NCBI GenBank assembly: GCA_009760855.2
Contig: WPIO01000023.1
Coordinates: forward strand, 5,136,501 to 5,200,500
From: Cristatella mucedo
Taxonomy: Eukaryota; Bryozoa; Phylactolaemata; Cristatellidae
DNA: 64,000 nucleotides
Direction: 5' to 3'
A program made the position numbers and the translations under genes. The number at the start of each line of letters is the position of its first letter. Position 1 is the first letter of the stretch. A model generated the notes under the pieces. That model made no database searches and was not told the DNA's origin. It saw only the letters and a list, made by a program, of their open reading frames with translations. Positions 10,111-19,291 of this stretch are shown piece by piece.

Positions 10111-10997
10111 CTACTTTGAAATTTCTATTGTAGCTACAACATCTTTAATTGTATTAAGCCTATTTCCATTTTGATCTGTTAAAGTAATTTTAAAACCACT
10201 CAATGATTCTATATCACCTCTTGTTGATAAGTACATTATATTTGGAATATGTAAATCAAAATTTTCACCAGCTGCAATATCTCTAACGTCAATAGTATAT
10301 AAAGATGAAGATTGTTCTAAAAAACCTTTTCCTTTTTCTATAAAATTAGGTTCTGGATTAACTAAATCACAATCAACACTAATCCATTTTACATAACTAT
10401 TTTCATCATCAGATTTCATTTTATTCCATGCTATACATGTACCAGCAAATAGTGTGCTTCTTCATTTATGTCATCTTCTCTTTCACTACTATAATCATAA
10501 TCAGGAGCGAATGTTCCTCTTTCATTTGATTTAAACCCTAATGAATATCCAATGTTATTAATAGTACCTGGCAAATCACTTCCTAGTAAAACAACGTACT
10601 CACCTACTACTCTCATAACTATTTTAGCACCTTCTCTAACACTGAAAGCCACTCTAGTGCTATCTCTTCTAGAAGGATTGTAATAAGACCCTATACCATC
10701 TAGCGCTCTATTTAATTCTGTAACATTAATGTAACATTAACATTAACATGTAACAATCCTGGTAGTATCATAATATCCTGGTGGAATTGAAACGAAAAAA
10801 TTATTCGCTGCAATTCGATTTGTTTTAAACCAAAGCATATCATTTTTAAAAGAAACAATTCTTACAATGCTTTTATATGTATAAGTAAATTCCACTCTTC
10901 TTAATCCAACTTCTTTATATCCAGATTTAGAACCAAGCATTATGCGAGGAGAGTTAGTTTTATAATTTGTGTTAGAAGTTCCTGTTAATTTAAACAT
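10111..10997 (-). pseudogene. Virion-protein paralogue 1, broken
   Basis: First of three tandem related genes. The N-terminus (FKLTGTSNTNYKT, then KSGYKEVGLRRVEF) is shared with paralogue 2. The C-terminus carries the signature ITLTDQNGNRL close to the end, found in all three. This terminal 'TDQNG' signature recurs in Polinton structural proteins of unknown fold. A penton or minor capsid role is possible but not shown. Frameshifts lie near 10740, 10430 and 10660. The gene begins after a TATATAG box at 11004-11010 that overlaps the stop codon of paralogue 2. Confidence 0.6.
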
Positions 10998-11003
10998 AAT
11001 TTT

Positions 11004-11010
11004 CTATATA
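11004..11010 (-). promoter_or_regulatory. TATATAG box overlapping the upstream stop codon
   Basis: Minus-strand TATATAG whose TAG is also the stop of virion-protein paralogue 2. The ATG of paralogue 1 follows 7 bases later. Promoter use is inferred. Confidence 0.5.
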
Positions 11011-11948
11011 GATTTTACTTTTTTCATAACTATAGTACCTACAACATCTGTTATTGTATTAACCCTATTTCCATTTTGGTCTGTTAAAGTAATTTTAAAA
11101 CCATTCAACGAATCTATATCACCCTTTGTTGGTAAGTACATCACATTTGGAATATGTAAATCAACTTTTTCTCCTGGAGCAATGTCATCAGTGTCAATGA
11201 TATATCAAGATGAAGATTGTTCTAAAACTCCTTTTCTTTTTTCTATATAATTAAGTTCTGGATCAACTAAATCAGAATCAACACTTACCCATCTTACATC
11301 ACTATTATCAGGTAGAAGCATTTTATTCCATGCTTTATAAGTTCCAGCGAAATACATGGCTTTTTCAACTGCTTAGTAAGGAGTTCCTCCAACCATATCA
11401 CGGTCAAATGTTCCTTGTTCATTTGAGTTAAAACCTAGTGTATCTCCAATGTTATAAAAACCAGCTTTTTTGTAACAGAAGAATTAGGTCCAAGAAAAAC
11501 AACGCTGTCACCTACAACTTGCATAATTATTTTATCATCTGTATCAACACTAAATCTTATTCCATTTCCACTTCTTCCAAGTAGTGCTGGCGTTGGAGTA
11601 CTACTAGGAGGAATAGGATCTTTTTTCTTTGCTGCTAAAGCTGTGCTTAAAGCAAGAACAATTTTGTTACTATCATAACTTCCTGAAGTTTTGTTAATTG
11701 TAACTCCATCTTTTTTCTATTCCAAAATCAATTTCAATGTATTGAGCATCACCAACATCTCCAATAGAAAACTTAAACCAAAGTCTGTCATTTACACCTT
11801 TAACAACATCTGATATTACTCTATTTGCACAAGTAAATTCTACTCTTCTTAAACCAACTTTATTATATCCTGATTTTTATCCTAATATAATTAGAGGATT
11901 TAATGTTTTATAGTCTGAAGAAGATGTTCCTGTTAATCTTATAGTCAT
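11004..11948 (-). pseudogene. Virion-protein paralogue 2, broken
   Basis: Clearly homologous to paralogue 1 over most of its length: the N-terminal LTGTSSSDYKT and KSGYNKVGLRRVEF, and the C-terminal repeat of a 'HIPNVMYLPT' type segment with an LTDQNGNR ending. A TAA at 11877-11879 occupies the position where paralogue 1 has Ser (LG-Ser-KSGY), which shows that this stop is a mutation and not a recoded Gln. Other frameshifts lie near 11715, 11480 and 11370. A single-jelly-roll or penton-like role is plausible only by context. Confidence 0.6.
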
Positions 11949-11956
11949 TCCTTATA

Positions 11957-12808
11957 TTAGATTTCTATAATTTCTGTAACAATAGCAATTTGTTCACCAC
12001 AAAAATCTAACACTTTTAAGTTTTGATCAGTAACTTTAATAGTTATATCACTAATAGCTTCAGTAGAAACATTACGGTATTCAGGTGTATTTGGTTCGTA
12101 TACCATTGTATCCCACGGATAAAAGTCAAATCCTAAACTTCTTAAAGCTTGAGTTTCATTTCCATTTATAAAACTTGCTCCTGGTGCAACTAAATTACAA
12201 TTCACAAGAACAAGTTTTACATCAGCAATACTTACATGTTCTTCTGAATAAAAGTTTTTGTTAGGAGTACAAATAATTGGTGTAATAGTTGGATAAGATT
12301 CTAAAAACTTGTTATCAGTTGTGTAAGCAGGTTTAGTAAAACCAAGTACTTTAGAAATAGAAGATTTACTAGCAATAAAACTCCAACCAACAGGCATACT
12401 AATCCATGAACGTGCAGTACCAGTATCAACTCCAACTATAAACTTATCGGTTGTAGATCCTGTTTGAGTAATATAATTATTAATTCTATCAACAATACCA
12501 GTATTTAAGTCAGCACTATCGACAGTATAAATTCCTGGTTCTAGTGTTACAGTTTGTTCTGATCCACCTGCATTTCTATAAACAAAAGTATTACTAGAAT
12601 TAGTAATATTTTGTATGGAATTAATTCCAACAAACTTCTTAAAACATACTTTTATGTTTTTGTTTCTCAATAAAATAGGAGTATTAATATGTAAATTAAG
12701 TGGGTTATAATTTCCAATAATATGAAACACATACCCTTCTTTACTTGCTTGATTAGTTTTTCTAATAATTTCAACATTTTAAGTATCTCTTTCGCAGTGC
12801 CCAAAAAA
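11957..12808 (-). pseudogene. Virion-protein paralogue 3, long open part
   Basis: The best preserved of the three: an open stretch of 257 codons from 12730 down to 11957, ending in KVTDQNLKVLDF, the signature shared with paralogues 1 and 2. The first half is not visibly similar to them and contains repeated Thr/Asn-rich strands. Upstream, the same frame continues to about 12808 through one TAA (12779-12781), with the segment GHCERDT. No ATG survives next to the TATATAG box at 12819-12825, so the true start is uncertain or lost. Virion function is inferred from neighbours. Confidence 0.6.
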
Positions 12809-12818
12809 TCACTCCTTT

Positions 12819-12825
12819 CTATATA
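12819..12825 (-). promoter_or_regulatory. TATATAG box before paralogue 3
   Basis: Minus-strand TATATAG whose TAG is the stop of the basic protein gene upstream. It is followed by AAAGGAGTG, so the expected ATG now reads GTG. Confidence 0.45.
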
Positions 12826-13943
12826 TTAAATAATAGATTATTTATTTTTGCAACGTAAGATTTTGGTGCTTTTCTAGATCTAGCTAAATAATCTACTGCA
12901 GCACTGACTGATTTTATAACTCCTTTATTTCCAGCAGCAAGCTCTCTCAACATAAATCAATCTTATTAAATACTTTTTTATCACTCTTAACAAACACTGG
13001 AACAACTTTTAATCCTTCTCCAGATTTAGGTCTTAATCCTTTTATATGATCAAGAATTTGTTGTTGTTTTTCACTCCTTTTTTCTATCCTCTCTAAGACT
13101 CTCTTCAATATTATCTTCTGTAATTCTCTTTATATATTCTTTCATTGCAGATTGCATTCTTCCTGTATGAGATTTAGCACTAATATCAAATCATTCTTGT
13201 CTAGTAACCCATGAGTGTTCAATAATTGTAGGTAAAGTAGCTTCTATAGCAGTTGTAAATTGAGGTGTGCTAGTTTCTGTAACACTAGCAACAGGTTCAG
13301 CAACACGCAGAAGGTACTGTAACACTTACAATGGGTAAAGTAGTTTTATCTTTACGTTTTCTTCCTCTCTTCTTTGGAGTACTAGTAGCAATTGGTGGTT
13401 CAACTTCTTTTATATTTGCTTTTTTCCTCTTTGGAGTTCCAGTAGACGGATTAATGTTAAGACTTTCTGCAACTGTTTTTTGAACACCATCAAGAATTTC
13501 TTTTATTTCTGGATTAGCTGCATGAGTCTTTGCTTGATTTACTCTAGTAATTGCACTTTTAGGCTTTCCAGTTACAATATCAGTGATTGCTTTTTTAAAA
13601 CTGTAGAAACATCTTGAGATGCTTTAGCTTCTATTGCTTTTTCAATTAGTTTATTACTTTTCATTTGAATTGAAAGTTTTGGTCTTATTACTTTAAGTTT
13701 ATTAAAATCAACATCACCTAAATCATTTTTTGAATGTTCTAAAGCACGTTCATTTAGTTTATGTTCTACTTGATCTCTAGCAGCAATTTCAGCTTCAATT
13801 TTTGCCATCTCTTCATTGTTGTTAAGTATAGTTGCACTATGTCATTTATCTAAATTACCAAGTAAGTTTTCTAAATCAAGTGATTCTTGAACACTTCCTT
13901 CGTACGGTCTGTTTTTCCTATGATGCAACTTTCCGTTTATCAT
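12819..13943 (-). pseudogene. Basic virion-associated protein with AT-hook-like patch, broken
   Basis: Not recognised as a family. About 370 codons. The first third is helical and charged. The middle holds basic stretches TPKRKKANI and TPKKRGRKRKDK; the latter resembles an AT-hook or nuclear signal. The C-terminus (SVSAAVDYLARSRKAP) is basic. It lies between the packaging ATPase and the virion paralogues, so a DNA-binding core or scaffold role is possible. Breaks include TGA near 13844, a frameshift near 13605 and further breaks between 13320 and 12940. It starts 11 bp after the ATPase stop on the same strand. Confidence 0.5.
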
Positions 13944-13953
13944 TCCTCTCCTA

Positions 13954-14620
13954 TTAAGTATTGAAGATAGTTATTATTTGCTTTCCTTCTTCATCAACAG
14001 ACCAAAACCTTCCCTCATCTTCAATTTTGGTAAAGTCTATAACACAATATCTAAATCTTTTCCTTGTACTAGAATCAACCCGATTTTTAAATTGCTTTCT
14101 ATCTAGATCCCCATGACTCACGAATATACTCAATATCGTTAGTGTTTTGTTTGAATATTATGATACAATTTATATTATTCCTAATCTCTCGTTTAGGTAT
14201 TCTTGTAAATCCTTGAGCAAGATAGAATACATCCATTCTTTTATGTCTTCCTCTAGTAAAATAATCTAATGTATTTGTTTGATCTTCAGACATAAGATCG
14301 TCTAATACAATAGCATTTCTACAATTCTTATATGAGTCAACATCTGGCATTTCATCTATTCCATTAGCCCAAACGTAAGAATGACTACCTTTTGTTATTT
14401 CTATAAATCCAGGATATAGTGGTTGATCTAAACTTGTTGCAATAATAATACAAACATCATACTTTAACCTTCCTAAAAATATCCAAATTAACATTAACTG
14501 AGATTTACCACTTCCACTTGGTCCTAAAACTAACGCTCTAGTAGGTACTTTAGGTAATGGTTCTTGGTGTCCAGTACTAATATCCTGTCCGAAATCAAAA
14601 GGTTTAACTTTTTAAGACAT
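13954..14620 (-). pseudogene. Genome-packaging ATPase (FtsK/HerA type), broken
   Basis: A Walker A motif GPSGSGKS lies near residue 38. A Walker B-like strand, NAIVLDDL, comes later, followed by DYFTRGRHKRMDVFYLAQ and an arginine-rich segment, the order found in Polinton and adenovirus-like A32-type packaging ATPases. It would pump element DNA into the capsid. The frame has TAA as the third codon (14612-14614) and a frameshift near 14105, after which the C-terminus continues to 13954. The start lies behind ATATAGA. It is the first gene of the structural block read leftward. Confidence 0.88.
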
Positions 14621-14621
14621 T

Positions 14622-14627
14622 CTATAT
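14622..14627 (-). promoter_or_regulatory. ATATAG box before the packaging ATPase
   Basis: Minus-strand ATATAGAATG context in which the ATG is at 14620; same box as elsewhere in the element. Confidence 0.45.
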
Positions 14628-14662
14628 TAATTTTTTTATATTTGTATATGGAGATTTAGTGT

Positions 14663-14983
14663 ATGAAGTGTAAAAAAGCAACTGATACAATTCATGAAGA
14701 GTATGTTGAAGTAGATAGCACAAAAGGATTAAGGGGAATGATAAAAGGAATTTGTACAATTTGTAGCAAAAAGAAATCAAAATTGGTTAGACTTAGAAGT
14801 ATTCCAGTTTCTGTTAGTACTCCAGTTGCAGTTGGTGAAGGATCTTTATCTCAAGGAAGAAGGATTGGAAGAAGTGTTGGTGAAGGATCTTTATCTCAAG
14901 GAGGAAGGATTGGAAGAGGAGCAAGTGAACAACAAATAATTGGTGAGATTAAGAGCACTATAGACAAACTAAAAAAAAGTTAA
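14663..14983 (+). CDS. Small zinc-finger protein with internal repeat
   Basis: Intact 106-codon frame. The first half has two Cys pairs (MKCKK and ICTICSKKKSK), typical of a very small zinc finger found in many large DNA viruses and Polintons. The second half holds a 16-residue tandem duplication (VGEGSLSQGRRIGRS, then VGEGSLSQGGRIGRG), basic and Gly/Ser-rich. The end is a short helix. The protease gene follows immediately in another frame without its own ATG, so the two may have been one translation unit. Function unknown. Confidence 0.6.
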   Translation: MKCKKATDTIHEEYVEVDSTKGLRGMIKGICTICSKKKSKLVRLRSIPVSVSTPVAVGEGSLSQGRRIGRSVGEGSLSQGGRIGRGASEQQIIGEIKSTIDKLKKS

Positions 14984-14984
14984 A

Positions 14985-15359
14985 TCATCAGCTTTGACTG
15001 ATATAGAAATAAATAATTATATAAAATAATTAGATATAAAAAAAATTTAGATTTGTCTTTGTAAGAGATGAACTAACAAAACCACTAGAGAATGAATGTC
15101 TTATTTGTAACATAGAAGAATCAGATCTTGCAATATATCATTGGGTGGCACTTAAAAAAGAAGGATCTAAGTGTTTTTACTTTGATTCTTTTGGAGCCCC
15201 ACCAATGCCTGGGGTAATAAGTTACTTTGGTGATATACCATCTTTCAAATGTTTCAACTACAAAAGTTCAATCAAAAAGATTGTGGAAGAAGGTGTTTAA
15301 TCTTCTTAAAACAAATGGAATTAACTGATTTTGGAAGAGCGATGGGATTATTAATTTAA
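14985..15359 (+). pseudogene. Adenain-like cysteine protease, broken
   Basis: Maturation protease of the adenovirus/Polinton type (C5 family). The catalytic His is in YHWVAL, and FDSFGAPP carries the acidic residue and the conserved FDSFG strand. After a frameshift near 15285 the sequence KDCGRRCLIFL supplies the Cys nucleophile in its CG..C setting. The region before residue 20 (SSALTDIEI) is the typical N-terminal helix, but no ATG is present and a TAA (15024) and a frameshift near 15045 precede the catalytic part. It would cleave virion precursors. The position beside the ATPase is usual for Polintons. Confidence 0.85.
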
Positions 15360-15388
15360 TTTTAACAATTTATTTCTCCTTTACAGAA

Positions 15389-15877
15389 ATGGAAATCCAA
15401 AATAAGAAATTTGTAGTTCTTGAAAATACTTCTGTTATTATTCCAAAAGGAAAACCAGCTCGAGTTCACATTGAAGAGAAGGTTTCAAAAGATTCTAAAC
15501 TTTACTTTAACATGTGGGTATACATTACTGAAGAGATGATACCTCCACTTGAAGATATTGCAGAAAGGTCAAGTAAAAAACTTGAATTCGCTGGTTATGA
15601 TTTGTCTCAAAGATCTACAGTTGGAATAAGAACTGATTTTGGTATCAAACGAAGCATATTCTTCGATCAAAAAAATAAACAACTGAAGCTCAACACTATT
15701 GCTGATGTAGTTCAGAAACTTGGAACTGACTTTTCTATTACAGGCATTCTTGACGGCAATTACGTAACTAAAGATACTTACAACTCCGAAGAAAGACTTA
15801 ATATTAGATTAAAGGCTGATCAAGTTAAAGTTTATAATTTAGGCAAACGAAATGAATTCAATCCTGCTGATTATTAG
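15389..15877 (+). CDS. Unrecognised 162-residue protein, intact
   Basis: An unbroken frame in a neighbourhood where every larger gene is damaged. I do not recognise the family. It is mixed alpha/beta with regularly spaced hydrophobic strands. There is no signal peptide, membrane segment or Cys motif. The order of strands with ARVHIEEKV, FNMWVYI and IRLKADQVKVYN would fit a small beta-barrel such as an OB-fold nucleic-acid binder, but this is speculative. Its start is preceded by TTTCTCCTTTACAGAA rather than a TATATAG box, and that sequence also resembles a splice acceptor. Its placement between protease and PLA2-protein genes is accessory. Confidence 0.5.
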   Translation: MEIQNKKFVVLENTSVIIPKGKPARVHIEEKVSKDSKLYFNMWVYITEEMIPPLEDIAERSSKKLEFAGYDLSQRSTVGIRTDFGIKRSIFFDQKNKQLKLNTIADVVQKLGTDFSITGILDGNYVTKDTYNSEERLNIRLKADQVKVYNLGKRNEFNPADY

Positions 15878-15925
15878 GTCATCAATAAAAACAAAAATAA
15901 AAATTAGTTAGATTAGTTAATTTTG

Positions 15926-16690
15926 TTATATCCTTTTTCTGCTGATATCCAACATTCTATCAACAATGCCACGCGCATAATTTTTTATCTTATTCAAACT
16001 TGATTGATTGTTAACTTTATCTTTTAAGAAATCAGTTGCAAATGAATCGTTTAACATTCCACCAATACCCAATCCTAGTTTTGCTTTTGCTGCCATGACA
16101 GCTGCCACTGTCTTAGCATCTTCGCGAACATAAGCAGGTTGTTTAGGGTCAAGTGCAATACGAGCAGCACTCTCTGCCAGTACAAGGTCGGAAAGATTTC
16201 GTATTTCTGTTTGCTTTGGTTCTGACATTCCACCTGTCTCTGTGTATGTATGATCATGGATAAGTGCGCGATTATCAAGATCATTGACTCCCTGATACCC
16301 TTCCTCCATTCTTTGAGTGAACTTAGTTCCTGGCCCGGCATAGCTATATCTATTAGTACTATTAAAATTTCAATTTGGAACAAATTCTGATTTTACTCCT
16401 GCTGGTAATTTTAAGTGAAACTCTCTTCCACCAGATAGTTTGTTGATAAAATCCACAATACCTGAACCATGTCTTCTATTTGCCTTTAACTGTTTAAGAC
16501 TAAGATTCAATTGCATTCCTACTCCTTTTGCTTTATACTTTTCTATTCTTCTGTGTTGAGTATCTGTTACAAGAATAGATTTAGTGCCATTTAGATCACT
16601 ATTCTTTAATCTTATAGAGATTGGTTCATTAGATTTATGAATTAGATCAATTTGATGATCAGATAGATCAAGTTTGACTTCTTGATACAT
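15926..16690 (-). pseudogene. Virion protein with phospholipase A2-like domain
   Basis: The N-terminal 100 residues resemble the Polinton/adintovirus minor virion protein with repeated 'SL KQLKANRRHGSG' type segments. The C-terminal half has a calcium-loop motif YAGPGT followed by HDHTY, the catalytic His-Asp pair and Tyr of parvovirus-type phospholipase A2. In parvoviruses this domain breaches endosomal membrane; here the same role is inferred. One in-frame TGA (16370-16372) splits the two halves, and no frameshift is seen, so the damage is minimal. The start ATG sits behind a TATATAG box (16692-16698). Confidence 0.75.
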
Positions 16691-16691
16691 T

Positions 16692-16698
16692 CTATATA
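16692..16698 (-). promoter_or_regulatory. TATATAG box before the PLA2-domain gene
   Basis: Minus-strand TATATAG followed one base later by the ATG at 16690. Confidence 0.5.
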
Positions 16699-16757
16699 AT
16701 ATTAAATTATTTTAAGTGTAGTAATATATTAAACAAAAGAAGTATGGTATACTAAAA

Positions 16758-17315
16758 ATGGATCAAGATGAGCTTACTACTTTGAGAGATAGGGTTCTTG
16801 AATTACTTGATTACAATGATTTTACTGGAAAATTTACACTTAAGATTAGAAGGCAGAAAGTAACACTTGGATCGGAAGCAGGATCAATAACTATTAATAG
16901 ATACAGGCAAATAAGAATTGATGGAAAATCATACTACGCTCATAGGTTAGTTTGGTTAATAAAGACTGGTAAATTCCCTTTACATGAGATAGATCACATT
17001 GATAATAATAAACTAAATAGTAGCTTCGATAATTTACGTGAAGCAACTCGTTCAGAAAATCAGAGAAATAAACCAAAATGAAAAGGTTTATCATCGGATT
17101 TTATTGGTGTTTTTTTTGATAAAAGAGCAAACAAATATAAGGCTTACATACGAATAGATGGAGATAAAAGACACCTTGGTTATTTTGAGGAAGAAGAAGA
17201 AGCTGCTTACGCTTATGATATTACAGTAATACGTCTAAGCATTGAATTTGCAAAATTAACCTTTAAATATAGTTTAACAGAAGATAATAAAATAGTTCGC
17301 TACAATGACTTCTAG
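16758..17315 (+). pseudogene. HNH endonuclease with AP2-like domain, one stop
   Basis: Free-standing homing-type endonuclease. The HNH core is AHRLVW, then EIDHIDNNKLNSSFDNLREAT, where the paired His and Asn residues bind metal. After a TGA (17079-17081), the same frame continues with a short AP2-like DNA-binding domain (FIGVFFDKRANKYKAYI ... LGYFEEEEEAAYAYD), the usual companion of HNH enzymes in phages and large viruses. Such enzymes spread by cutting copies that lack them. It ends by overlapping the next gene on the other strand by 4 bp. It is not a core Polinton gene, so probably acquired. Confidence 0.82.
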
Positions 17316-18410
17316 TTCTTACATCTTCGTTTGAGGTCATCTCTTAACTTAATCATTTCGTTATATATTTCCTGTTGACTTTTACCTTGAGCGAATAAAT
17401 TGGCAAGAAGCATTGCACTTTCAGCCTTATAATCATACGTTTTAGATCCACCAACTGTTGAAGCTTCTACTTTTTTTATGTCTCGTTTTAAATCTTCGCT
17501 ATAGCTAACACCTCCTTTTTCTACAAGTTCTCTTCCTTTATTAAGGTAAGTCAATTTGTTTTTAACTTCAGAATTCTGTACTTTATCACTTAGATCTATA
17601 TCAACGCCCTTATCAAGTAGCTCTATCATGTTTTTCAAGTCTAAAATAGCATTATTTAATCTTTCACTTTGAAGTGTTAAAGCACTCATTCTTTCTTCGT
17701 GAGTATTTATCTTAGGTGCTCTAGCAGTATACATTGTTTTATCCACTATCTTTTTTATCAATCCTGCAACGGCTACCGTGATTGAAACTGCTAAACCAAC
17801 TGTTCCAATTACACTTGCTATACTAGCAATGATAGCTGAAATAGCAGGTAGAAAACCTCCTCTCATTTCAAGAAAGTTCTTCTTCCAATAGATTGGATCA
17901 AGTTGTGTTGCATCCCAAGAAACTTTTTCTCCAAATGTATCAGATAAAAACTTACTAGGGTTAAGATACCAATCACTCTTTGCTTTCTTTGCTTCTAATA
18001 ATATCTAATTGATGTAGAAACTTACTTCTAAACTTGCAACCATCTTTGATAGTCCTTCTTTTTTATCTGCCGTTGTTTTCCAGAACACTTGACCATACTT
18101 ACCAGAAGCAACATCATCAACAATTAGTTTTATAAACAAACCAAGATCTACTGTTCCTGTTACTCCTGATAGAAATCCTTCTAGAGCTTTTGTAGCAGTT
18201 CCAATTACTTTTAAACGATTGTAGCACTGTTGGAACAATCTTTGCTATCTTGTTTGAGGCTTAAAAAGACAGTTTCATAGCAACTTTAGGTGCTAACTTT
18301 ATAACGGCTTTCGCACCTACTTCCGCTGCAGTTGTAACACCTGATACCACTTATTTTGTTGCATCAACAACTTTTATATTATCAACTCCTTTACCTTTTT
18401 TATTCTTCAT
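17312..18410 (-). pseudogene. Membrane-associated virion-like protein, broken
   Basis: Not recognised as a named family. The N-terminus is basic and Gly-rich (KNKKGKGVDN), followed by Ala/Val-rich amphipathic stretches. The middle holds WYLNP and DATQLDPIYW, then a long hydrophobic segment (about 17765-17860) that looks membrane-spanning, then a charged helical C-terminus. Stops: TAA 18351, TAA 18261 and TAG 18005; frameshift near 18240. The last 184 codons are open. The start lies 14 bp from the start of fibre gene B on the other strand, with one AT box between them. Penetration or membrane function is only a guess. Confidence 0.5.
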
Positions 18411-18426
18411 ATATTATAAGCGAATG
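18408..18426. promoter_or_regulatory. Shared divergent promoter box, second pair
   Basis: The 19 bases CATATATTATAAGCGAATG hold the ATG of the leftward membrane-protein gene (18410) and that of the rightward fibre B gene (18424) around a single TATATTATAA core. No separate leader or promoter space exists for either gene. Confidence 0.55.
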
Positions 18427-19286
18427 GAAAAAGTTAGAAAGATTAATGGATCTATTTACAGCGATCTTAACGCAAATTGAAATAGAGTAACTAATTTAGG
18501 TTATCCTGTTAATGATGGTGATGCAATAAGATTGGATTATGGTTTTAGTTCAAACTTTGGAGGAAGTATAGCTACAAATGTTGTAGGTGATTTAGCAACT
18601 GTTTCAAGTGTGTCAGGATTTCTTTCAAAGACTGATGCAAAGATGACATCAAAGTTGAATTGTAAGAATGTTGTTGGTATATCAGAAAACTCTGCTGACG
18701 GGACAGTATACATGGATTTAAGACCTTATAAAATTATAAACTATGGACTACTAAAGAAAATGACACAATGTTTCAAGGTAAAGCAACGAAAAGTATGAAT
18801 ATGGGAGGAAAGAATATTACTAACTTAAAAGACTCTAACACTATAACAGAACAGTATGTGGATAGTACTAAACAAATATAATTTAGATATTTAGGAGCAA
18901 GTTCTGGTACTTATCCCACTGTATTTTATCTTGATATGCTGGGTTTGAGTATTAGTGCAAATGGTAGTACAGGAAATCAACCGCAACAACTTAAACCTGG
19001 TGATAGACCAGTTATCTCTCAAGGAACTGGAAAAGTTATTGCATACTCAACTAATCTTAAAACATTCTTTCCAGGAGCATCACCTAACTTTGCAATGATA
19101 AGTGGAATTATGTATGCAACTGGCAAAACAAATTCTTACATAGAATTAACTAGCAATAATACTTATGGAGTTAGTTGCACTCTAGTTTTAATAATTAATA
19201 TAGATGGAACATGTACTTATGCTATGGATAAGTTTACTGTTGCAAGTGGAATAACTTATATCGATTTTCTTTTTACTATTGTATAG
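18424..19286 (+). pseudogene. Fibre-like protein B, broken
   Basis: Carries the same repeat as fibre A: DLNAN-stop-NRVTNLGYPVNDGDA near the start, and ITNLKDSNTITEQYVD later. A beta-rich C-terminal head (about the last 120 residues) ends YIDFLFTIV. Breaks: TGA at 18478-18480, exactly where the repeat calls for Gly (compare ANGNRI in fibre A); a frameshift near 18760; TAA at 18879-18881. Its stop codon (TAG) forms part of the TATAG box of fibre C. Confidence 0.7.
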
Positions 19287-19291
19287 AAATG
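19282..19291 (+). promoter_or_regulatory. TATAG box merged with stop and start codons
   Basis: TATAGAAATG: TAG ends fibre B and ATG starts fibre C three bases later. Confidence 0.45.
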
